NCBI GenBank assembly: GCA_030590525.1
Contig: JAUUYI010000046.1
Coordinates: 1-10,104, forward strand
Length of the DNA stretch: 10,104 nt
Direction of reading: 5' to 3'
Origin: Sedimenticola sp.
GTDB lineage: Bacteria > Pseudomonadota > Gammaproteobacteria > Chromatiales > Chromatiaceae
Shown here one piece after another: positions 1 to 4,634 of this stretch (positions are counted from its first letter, which is position 1; each line of letters opens with the position of its first letter). The position numbers and the translations under genes are program-made. A model generated the notes under the pieces. The model did no database searches, was not told where the DNA came from, and saw only the letters and a list, made by a program, of their open reading frames with translations.

Positions 1-2178
1 GTAAAGGCGGTCAGCCCGGAATACCCGCTACGGGGAGAGTTGCGGGTGCGCGCTGCCCCGAACCTGCCGGAGCAAGGTATTCGAAAACTGCCCTCCTCCG
101 GCGAAATATGGGTGGGCGCCCGACTCCTGGCGGAACTGGGCATGGAGACCGGTGACCCGCTCTCTCTGGGAGAGCGGGAATTACACATTTCCCGGATCAT
201 CAGCCGTGACAACGGCGATGCTGTCAATCTGTTCCGGCTCGGCCCCAGGGTGCTCATGGCACTCGAAGAGATCCCCTCGACCGGACTGGTGACCCCGGCC
301 AGCAGGGTCCATCACCAGTTACTGGTTGCGGGTGCCCCCAAACGGGTAGAGCGTTATCGCCTCTGGGCCGGCAAGCGGCTCCCCAAGGGAGTCAGCCTGA
401 ACCACATGAGCAACGCACGGCCGGAGCTGAGAAGTGCCCTGGACCGGGGCGGTCGATTCCTCGGGCTGGCGGCTCTGGCCGCGGTATTGATGGCCAGCGC
501 CGCCGTTGCCCTTTCCGCCCGTCGTTTCGTGGAACGGCAATCCGACAGCAGCGCCATTCTCCGCTGCCTTGGCTGCAGCCGTGGATTCATCCTGCAGACC
601 CTGCTTTTGCGGCTCACACTACTCACCCTCCTGGCCAGCCTTGCCGGCATATTATTCGGTTATCTCTCCCAGTTTCTGCTCGCCAGCGCCATCGGGGAGT
701 GGTTTGGACCGGAACTTCCGATGCCGGGGATGACGCCCGCCTGGATCGGTTTCGGCACCGGTTTTGCCACCCTCTTCGGCTTCACCCTGCCCTCCCTGCT
801 TCGTCTGGGCTCGGTTCCCCCATTGCGGGTCCTGCGTCGTGACCTGGGTGCCCCACCGGCCAATGCCTGGCTGGCAGCACTGTCGGCCCTGCTCGCTATC
901 GCTCTACTGATGCTGTGGCAGTCGGGGGATATAAAACTGGCAATATCGGTCATGGCCGGGACCCTGCTGACCATCGCCCTGCTGCTGGCAGCCGCGCGCC
1001 TTCTGATCCGGCTGGTTACCCCACTCCGCCACCGGGGAGACAGCATCTGGCGTTACGGACTGGCGAGTCTGGCCCGAAATCCGGCCCTGACCAGCCTGCA
1101 GCTGGCTGGTTTTGGACTCGGCATCCTGGCGCTGCTACTGCTCGCCGTGGTGAGAGTGGACCTGCTGAACAGCTGGCAACGCACCATCCCGGCGCAGGCT
1201 CCCAATCAGTTTCTAATCAATATTCAACCGCGAGAAGTGCAACCACTTACCCGCTTTCTCCAGCAGAGCGATCTGAAGAGTGGTGGCATCTTCCCCATGC
1301 TGCGAGCCAGGCTGACCCGGATCAACGAACACACCGTCTCACCGGACGATTACCAGTCAGACCGGGCCCGGCGACTGGCCAGTCGGGAGTTCAATCTCTC
1401 CTGGTCAGAGCAGCTGCAGGCGGACAACCGCATCCTCAGTGGCCACTGGTGGGATCCACACCAGGTTGATCAAGCGCTATTCTCGGTGGAACAGGGACTG
1501 GCAGAAGAGTTGGGCATCGAGCTTGGCGATCGACTCACCTTTAACCTGGCCGGCGTCCCCATCGCAGGCCGGGTAGCCAGCCTGAGGAGCGTCCAGTGGG
1601 ACTCGTTCCACCCCAACTTCTTCGTCATTGGTACGCCCGGGCTATTGAAGAATCACCCTGCAACCTATATCACCAGTTTCTATCTTCCTGCTGGCGGAGA
1701 GAAACGGCTGGCCGGTCTGCTGCAGCGTTTCCCCTCAGTCACTATTATCGATGTCAGCACCCTGATGCAGCAGATCCGGGAGATCATCACCCGGGGTGCC
1801 AGCGCGGTGGAGTTCGTCTTTCTGTTTACTCTGGGCGCAGGTGTGCTGGTACTCTATGCCGGTATCCAGGCAACCCGGGAACACCGCCGTCAGGAATCAG
1901 CAATCCTGCGCACACTGGGCCTCAGACGTCGCCCCCTGCTGCTCGCAGTCAGTATCGAATTCATAACCCTCGGCGTACTGGCCGGTCTGCTGGCAAGCAG
2001 CTGTGCCAGCCTCACCGGCTGGTATATCTCCACCGAACTGCTGGGGCTGGGGTACCAGTTCAATCCCTGGCTCTGGGTGGCCGGTACCCTGGGCGGTGGT
2101 ATCGGTGTCGGGCTGGCGGGGGCGATGGCGACTTACCCGCTGGTGGTAAGGCCACCGCTGGAGACACTTCGGGGTTAG
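1..2178 (+). CDS. ybbP: FtsX-family ABC transporter permease, YbbP-like (5' end missing)
   Basis: This is an inner-membrane permease subunit with duplicated FtsX domains, expected to pair with a YbbA-type ATPase encoded upstream of the window. Frame 1 is open from base 1, so the gene is cut by the window edge; the TTG at 40 lies inside the protein. About 725 codons are visible, against roughly 800 for E. coli YbbP. Visible hydrophobic segments lie near residues 154-172, 200-226, 246-266, 288-308, 313-336 and 364-385. A soluble, presumably periplasmic domain (about 386-604) follows, then helices near 605-624, 645-673 and 688-711. With one helix lost upstream this would give the ten-helix YbbP layout. 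Each half has the same cytoplasmic motif after a helix: R-Q-S-D-S-S-A-I-L-R-C-L-G and R-R-Q-E-S-A-I-L-R-T-L-G. The substrate cannot be read from sequence; lipid or lipoprotein handling is usually suspected for this group. The family call is firm, the symbol less so. Confidence 0.85.
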   Translation, partial: VKAVSPEYPLRGELRVRAAPNLPEQGIRKLPSSGEIWVGARLLAELGMETGDPLSLGERELHISRIISRDNGDAVNLFRLGPRVLMALEEIPSTGLVTPASRVHHQLLVAGAPKRVERYRLWAGKRLPKGVSLNHMSNARPELRSALDRGGRFLGLAALAAVLMASAAVALSARRFVERQSDSSAILRCLGCSRGFILQTLLLRLTLLTLLASLAGILFGYLSQFLLASAIGEWFGPELPMPGMTPAWIGFGTGFATLFGFTLPSLLRLGSVPPLRVLRRDLGAPPANAWLAALSALLAIALLMLWQSGDIKLAISVMAGTLLTIALLLAAARLLIRLVTPLRHRGDSIWRYGLASLARNPALTSLQLAGFGLGILALLLLAVVRVDLLNSWQRTIPAQAPNQFLINIQPREVQPLTRFLQQSDLKSGGIFPMLRARLTRINEHTVSPDDYQSDRARRLASREFNLSWSEQLQADNRILSGHWWDPHQVDQALFSVEQGLAEELGIELGDRLTFNLAGVPIAGRVASLRSVQWDSFHPNFFVIGTPGLLKNHPATYITSFYLPAGGEKRLAGLLQRFPSVTIIDVSTLMQQIREIITRGASAVEFVFLFTLGAGVLVLYAGIQATREHRRQESAILRTLGLRRRPLLLAVSIEFITLGVLAGLLASSCASLTGWYISTELLGLGYQFNPWLWVAGTLGGGIGVGLAGAMATYPLVVRPPLETLRG

Positions 2179-2235
2179 AGGGAGGTACTAGTACCTTACC
2201 ACTGAAATCTTGAACAAAAATACAAAGAAATCTCC

Positions 2236-2264
2236 GTAGGGTGGGCACGTTGTTTGTGCCCACC
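2236..2264. repeat. REP-like hairpin, GTAGGGTGGGC type
   Basis: GTAGG at 2236-2240 leads into a perfect 9-bp stem, GGTGGGCAC (2240-2248) and GTGCCCACC (2256-2264), with a 7-base loop. It carries the GTAGG head but no CCTAC at the other end, so it resembles one half of the longer palindrome at 2346-2435. It lies 58 bases after the ybbP stop. No T-run follows, so it is a poor candidate for an intrinsic terminator. Confidence 0.7.
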
Positions 2265-2298
2265 ATTGCGGTACAAGGAGCTACGCGGCCACAAATCT

Positions 2299-2337
2299 GA
2301 GAATAACAAAATCGAGCAGTTACGATTATGTTATTCA
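2299..2337. repeat. 39-bp direct repeat, copy 1 (self-complementary)
   Basis: This 39-mer recurs at 2442-2480 with 36 of 39 bases identical. It is itself an imperfect palindrome: GAATAACAAAATCG (2301-2314) pairs with CGATTATGTTATTC (2323-2336) at 13 of 14 positions, leaving the loop AGCAGTTA. The two copies bracket the GTAGGATGGGC inverted pair. Confidence 0.8.
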
Positions 2338-2345
2338 AACTCTGT

Positions 2346-2435
2346 GTAGGATGGGCAAAGGCGCGAAGCGCCGTGCCCATCACCGGGGTAGGCAGCACGG
2401 CTTTTGATGGGCACGCTTCGCTTTGCCCATCCTAC
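2346..2435. repeat. REP-like inverted pair, GTAGGATGGGC type
   Basis: The left arm (2346-2382) begins GTAGGATGGGCAAAG and ends GTGCCCATCA. The right arm (2405-2435) is nearly its exact reverse complement, beginning TGATGGGCACGC and ending GCCCATCCTAC. The left arm carries six extra bases in its inner hairpin, which add GCG/CGC pairs. Each arm can also fold alone (ATGGGC with GCCCAT). This is the two-headed, BIME-like arrangement of REP sequences. GTAGGATGGGC palindromes are common between genes in several gammaproteobacteria. Confidence 0.8.
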
Positions 2436-2441
2436 GGTTCA

Positions 2442-2480
2442 GAGAATAATGAAATCAAGCAGTTACGATTATGTTATTCA
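2442..2480. repeat. 39-bp direct repeat, copy 2
   Basis: This is the second copy of the 39-mer at 2299-2337. All three differences (positions 9, 10 and 16 of the repeat) fall in or next to the left half of the palindrome, while the loop AGCAGTTA and the right half CGATTATGTTATTC are unchanged. The hairpin of this copy is therefore weaker than that of copy 1. Confidence 0.8.
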
Positions 2481-2524
2481 TGAGCCACTTTAATCCCGGA
2501 ATCTGATCTGAGACCAAAACTCTT

Positions 2525-2604
2525 GTAGGTTGGCGCTGAGCTTGCGAAGCCCAACGCGGAAGTGGCACTGAAATGTTGGGCTTCGTTCCTCAGCACCAAC
2601 CTAC
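2525..2604. repeat. REP-like palindrome, GTAGGTTGG type
   Basis: The left arm (2525-2557) starts GTAGGTTGGCGCTGAG and contains CGAAGCCCAAC. The right arm (2575-2604) starts GTTGGGCTTCG and ends CTCAGCACCAACCTAC. The outer 16 bases pair with one mismatch and the inner 11 pair perfectly. The ends GTAGG and CCTAC are shared with the 2346-2435 element, but the interior differs, so this is a separate subfamily. Confidence 0.75.
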
Positions 2605-2658
2605 CCGTTTATAAACAGTGTAATAATATTTTATCTTTCGTAAAAACAACAAGTAACG

Positions 2659-2679
2659 GGATGTTTGATGAGAACATCC
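2659..2679 (-). terminator. Possible weak terminator hairpin after the 59-aa gene
   Basis: GGATGTT (2659-2665) and AACATCC (2673-2679) form a 7-bp stem with a 7-base loop, 20 bases past the stop of the minus-strand gene. Reading on in the minus direction, a T-rich stretch (TTGTTGTTTTTAC) begins several bases after the stem rather than next to it, so this is a poor match to an intrinsic terminator. Confidence 0.25.
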
Positions 2680-2698
2680 GAGAATATTCCGGCACTGT

Positions 2699-2878
2699 TC
2701 AAACCAGCATCACCAGCAGCACCACGAACCCGGCCACCGCCAGTATCGGCAGTGCGATCCCCATCCACTCACCGGCTTCCGCCTTCCGGCTCTCTTTCAT
2801 CATCTGCTTTGCCCGGGGCCACAGAAACAGGATCATGGCGATCAGGAGCATCGCCGAGCCGATCTTCATCCAGTCCAT
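2699..2878 (-). CDS. Small two-helix membrane protein (59 aa), unknown function
   Basis: An ATG at 2878-2876 opens a 59-codon frame ending in TGA at 2701-2699. GGAG lies about 9 bases upstream of the ATG (GGAGAACGAGAT), a good ribosome binding site. The protein starts MDWMKIGSAM and has two hydrophobic stretches, about residues 5-20 and 39-59. They are joined by a charged segment (RAKQMMKESRKAEAGEW), which predicts a helical hairpin in the inner membrane. I do not recognise a named family. It lies 74 bases downstream of yccA on the same strand and may share its transcript, although a strong hairpin separates them. Codon choice (many ATG, CTG, ATC) and the ribosome site support a real gene. 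Confidence 0.7.
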   Translation of the reverse strand: MDWMKIGSAMLLIAMILFLWPRAKQMMKESRKAEAGEWMGIALPILAVAGFVVLLVMLV

Positions 2879-2898
2879 ATCTCGTTCTCCAAACTGCG

Positions 2899-2922
2899 GA
2901 GCCCCGGTGAAGACCGGGGCTC
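2899..2922 (-). promoter_or_regulatory. Perfect 10-bp stem hairpin between yccA and the 59-aa gene
   Basis: GAGCCCCGGT (2899-2908) and ACCGGGGCTC (2913-2922) pair perfectly around a 4-base loop. No T-run follows on either strand, so a classical terminator is unlikely. In the minus-strand transcript the hairpin would sit just after the yccA stop and about 20 bases before the next start. That position fits an element that protects the yccA 3' end or lowers read-through and translation of the second gene. A short palindrome, GTGGTTACCAC, adjoins it at 2923-2933. Confidence 0.6.
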
Positions 2923-2952
2923 GTGGTTACCACTTCATTGCACTTCCGGTGA

Positions 2953-3624
2953 TCAGTCGTCGCCGGAGAAGAAACCCAGGATCTGCAGCAGGCTGATGAA
3001 GATATTGTAGATGCTGAGGTAGAGGCTGATGGTCATGGTGATGTAATTGGTCTCACCGTCATGGATCATGCGGCTGGTGTCATACAGGATGAAACCACTC
3101 ATGATCATGATCACCACCGACGAGATCGCCAGGGCGAGGGCGGGCATATTGAGAAATATGTTGGCCAACGCTGCCACCAGCACCATCAGCATGCCGGCGA
3201 TCAGGAAACCACCCATGAAGCTGAAATCCTTGCGGGTGGTCAGCGCATAGCCGGAGAGACCCAGGAAGATCACGCCGGTGCCACCAAAGGCCGTGGCAAC
3301 GATCTGGGGCCCGTTGGACATGGCCAGGTACTGATTCAGAATGGGGCCGAGACCAAAACCCATCAGGCCGGTGATGGCAAACACCACCCACAACCCCGAT
3401 GCCGAGTTGGCGGTCTTGGGCAGCACCAGCCAGATCAGGAGCATGGCGCCGCCAATGCTCAACAGGTAGGTCATCGGCGGCATCTGGAGCACCACCGAAA
3501 CTGCCGCCATCACGGCGCTGAAAAACAGTGTCGCCGACAGCAGGGTGTAGGTGTTCTTCAGGACCTTGTTGACCGGTACCGACCTATCCACCGGGCGTGC
3601 AACGGAATAATCCAAGCGATTCAT
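2953..3624 (-). CDS. yccA: YccA, Bax inhibitor-1 family membrane protein (FtsH modulator)
   Basis: This 223-residue protein closely resembles E. coli YccA (219 aa). Shared blocks include V-L-K-N-T-Y-x-L-L-S near the N-terminus, L-G-P-I-L-N, Y-A-L-T-T-R-K-D-F-S-F and the ending L-L-Q-I-L-G-F. In E. coli, YccA is both a substrate and an inhibitor of the membrane protease FtsH. It has a cytosolic N-terminal tail, here about residues 1-28, followed by seven hydrophobic helices. Of the two aspartates that form the pH sensor in B. subtilis YetJ, only the first seems present (L-Y-D-T, D182); the second site is Y-L-S-x-x-N (S204), as in E. coli YccA. The ATG at 3624-3622 is preceded by AGGAG about 11 bases upstream. 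The gene heads a possible operon with the 59-aa gene. Confidence 0.92.
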   Translation of the reverse strand: MNRLDYSVARPVDRSVPVNKVLKNTYTLLSATLFFSAVMAAVSVVLQMPPMTYLLSIGGAMLLIWLVLPKTANSASGLWVVFAITGLMGFGLGPILNQYLAMSNGPQIVATAFGGTGVIFLGLSGYALTTRKDFSFMGGFLIAGMLMVLVAALANIFLNMPALALAISSVVIMIMSGFILYDTSRMIHDGETNYITMTISLYLSIYNIFISLLQILGFFSGDD

Positions 3625-3704
3625 AGAGTTACTCTCTCCTTTCTCTGGTATTGACTCAAGTCTGTTTCAAGTGATGAGACTTTAATGGTGTCTAATGGTT
3701 CCAC

Positions 3705-3734
3705 AGCATACTTAAACTTGAGTATAAAGATCAA
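3705..3734 (-). promoter_or_regulatory. Candidate sigma-70 promoter of yccA
   Basis: Read on the minus strand, TTGATC (3734-3729) and TATGCT (3710-3705) are 18 bases apart. Transcription would start near 3698 and give a leader of about 74 bases. The spacer overlaps an imperfect palindrome, ATACTTAAACTTGAGTAT (14 of 18 positions symmetrical), that could bind a regulator. The call rests on consensus matching only. Confidence 0.35.
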
Positions 3735-3835
3735 TAATTCAAGATCAATTCCGGTAGAAATAAAACAAAGCCGAGCGTGAAGGGTGGCGGCAGGGGCGCG
3801 CTTTCAGGTATCCTTCGCGTCTCTACTCTCTACCG

Positions 3836-3925
3836 GGAGAGGTGGCTGAGCGGTCGAAAGCACTGGTCTTGAAAACCAGCGAGGGCTCGCGTCCTCCCAG
3901 GGTTCGAATCCCTGCCTCTCCGCCA
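3836..3925 (+). tRNA. tRNA-Ser (anticodon UGA)
   Basis: The 90-base cloverleaf is complete. The acceptor stem is GGAGAGG (3836-3842) with CCTCTCC (3915-3921). The anticodon arm is CTGGT-CTTGAAA-ACCAG, with TGA at the anticodon position. A long variable arm, as in class II tRNAs, is followed by the T arm CAGGG-TTCGAAT-CCCTG. The discriminator base is G, and CCA is encoded (3923-3925). It reads UCA and other UCN serine codons. As I recall, the E. coli gene for this tRNA (serT) also lies next to yccA, which suggests an old shared gene order. Confidence 0.97.
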
Positions 3926-3980
3926 AATATTTCGATAAAATCGATAATAAACAGTAAGTAATTGAATTAAATGTCTTGCT

Positions 3981-4042
3981 AGTCCCCCGATTGGTCCCCC
4001 TTTGTGATATCGCTAGGTAGGTTTTTGGGGTGTATCCCCCGA
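3981..4042. repeat. Short TCCCCC repeats downstream of the tRNA
   Basis: AGTCCCCC (3981-3988) and GGTCCCCC (3993-4000) are spaced 12 bases apart. A third related word, GTATCCCCCGA, lies near 4032-4042. They sit between the tRNA 3' end and the truncated element gene. Arm-type binding sites of an integrase would lie in such a place, but nothing in the sequence proves that reading. Confidence 0.4.
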
Positions 4043-4163
4043 AGTTGCTGCCCGATGTCAGCAATCCTTCCCGATGCCAGCGCCGAACGTCGATCAGCAT
4101 GTAATCTTCGGTCGTATCCTTTGCGCCGAGATGCCAGTGCCGCCCGCTGCCCATGCCACCCAA
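4038..4163 (-). pseudogene. Truncated remnant of an MGGxGSGR-type element-borne gene
   Basis: On the minus strand, from TTG at 4163, 42 codons read MGGMGSGRHWHLGAKDTTED and on through a D-V-R-R-W-H-R-E-G-L-L segment. I recognise this as the conserved N-terminus of a family of unnamed proteins that commonly accompany integrated elements in proteobacteria. Full-length members, from memory, go on with an aromatic F-G-W-x-W segment and a cysteine-rich C-terminus. Here the match ends at S-N-F-G, and the open frame then runs without family resemblance through AT-rich DNA and antisense through the tRNA, which is not credible coding. The gene therefore appears cut off. The usual ATG is replaced by TTG and no clear ribosome site precedes it, consistent with decay. 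No function is assigned to the family. Confidence 0.6.
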
Positions 4164-4304
4164 TTTTTATCACCAGATTTTGCCGAAATCATTAGGGATT
4201 TTAGCCCATATATGAATGGCACTTACTTAAGCCGATAAGTTCATGGAATCAAGTGGTTATGAACGGGGGCCGTAACTTCTCAATAAGTGCGGGCAATAAT
4301 CTAA

Positions 4305-4474
4305 AGGGGGTGGGCGGTTTGCTCCTCCTGGTACAAGATATGGGGTCTGTGCTTTGTAGGTGCGAATTTATTCGCACGCGGCCGAATGAATTCGGCCCTA
4401 CAGCGTGGATCCGACGCAGGGATCTGAACGGTTACCTTTATGTTGGGGTAGGAGGAGCAAACCGCCCACCCCCT
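4305..4474. repeat. 170-bp nested palindrome with perfect 25-bp inverted arms
   Basis: The outer arms (4305-4329 and 4450-4474) are perfect reverse complements over 25 bp; they start AGGGGGTGGGCGG and end CCGCCCACCCCCT. Roughly in the middle of the 120-base interior is a REP-like unit bounded by TGTAGG (4355-4360) and CCTACA (4397-4402). Inside it are two further hairpins: TGCGAAT-TT-ATTCGCA (4361-4376) and GGCCGAAT-GA-ATTCGGCC (4380-4397). The remaining interior sequence is unique here. No clear target duplication is visible outside the arms. Folded, it would give a long stem topped by a branched head. It could be a small non-autonomous mobile element carrying a REP pair, or a REP insertion into an older palindrome. 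Confidence 0.8.
4355..4402. repeat. REP-like double hairpin, TGTAGG type, inside the nested palindrome
   Basis: The 48-bp unit has a 6-bp closing stem, TGTAGG/CCTACA, with two perfect internal hairpins (7- and 8-bp stems) separated by CGC. Sequences of this kind (GTAGGTGCGAAT...ATTCGGCCCTAC) are familiar REP elements in pseudomonads and related gammaproteobacteria. It shares the GTAGG/CCTAC ends with the elements at 2346-2435 and 2525-2604. Confidence 0.8.
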
Positions 4475-4634
4475 AAAAATCAAAATCAGCGACCTTTTGG
4501 AGAAGCATGCGATTGCATGCTGCCTCGGTCCCCGGTCCTTGCTGATTCATATTTACCGCGCTCTGCCGCTAAACAGGGAAATCTTCCCTCAAACATTTTC
4601 TTTGCAGCCACTCACCCGGCTGCCGGGCAGAGCA

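Larger units (their letters stand above)
2179..2698. other. Gene-free, repeat-rich spacer between ybbP and the 59-aa gene
   Basis: These 520 bases contain no convincing coding sequence. The open frames that cross the right-hand part are antisense to the 59-aa gene and have no plausible start context. The spacer holds four palindromic units, described separately: a short GTAGGGTGGGCAC hairpin, a GTAGGATGGGC inverted pair between two 39-bp direct repeats, a GTAGGTTGG palindrome, and a small 7-bp-stem hairpin near 2659-2679. The two flanking genes converge here, which is a usual place for REP-like sequences. No stem followed directly by a T-run was found for either gene. Confidence 0.75.
4164..4634. 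other. Gene-free region upstream of glgP
   Basis: No coding sequence is supported here. The left part (4164-4304) is relatively AT-rich and shows only a weak 7-bp inverted pair (GCACTTA at 4219-4225, TAAGTGC at 4284-4290). Next come the 170-bp nested palindrome (4305-4474) and the glgP leader (4475-4634). The leader holds one perfect small hairpin: AGCATGC (4504-4510), loop GATT, GCATGCT (4515-4521). I could not identify a convincing glgP promoter. Confidence 0.6.

Noticed and set aside
2236..2264. Hairpin as intrinsic terminator of ybbP
   Set aside because: The stem is good but is followed by ATTGCGG rather than a T-run, and it matches the REP-like class.
2562..2996. Plus-strand open frame of 144 codons
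   Set aside because: It starts inside a REP-like palindrome, is antisense to the 59-aa gene and the end of yccA, and has no recognisable family or ribosome site.
3804..4037. Continuation of the minus-strand frame from the MGGMGSGR fragment through the tRNA (119 codons in all)
   Set aside because: Beyond S-N-F-G it loses family resemblance, crosses AT-rich DNA and reads antisense through tRNA-Ser. A RQGFEPWE-like stretch of this kind is a known artefact of reading a tRNA antisense.
4219..4290. GCACTTA/TAAGTGC inverted pair as the ends of a tiny insertion element
   Set aside because: Only 7 bp match, with no target duplication and no coding content between them.
4404..4430. CGCAGGGATCTGAACGG, resembling the antisense T-arm of the tRNA (GCAGGGATTCGAAC) as a possible displaced attachment site
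   Set aside because: The match is only about a dozen bases, is imperfect, and does not extend into the acceptor stem, so chance is a sufficient explanation.
4497..4634. Longer glgP start at TTG 4497
   Set aside because: The 46 extra residues do not resemble phosphorylases and run through the leader hairpin. The ATG at 4635 gives the normal family length.
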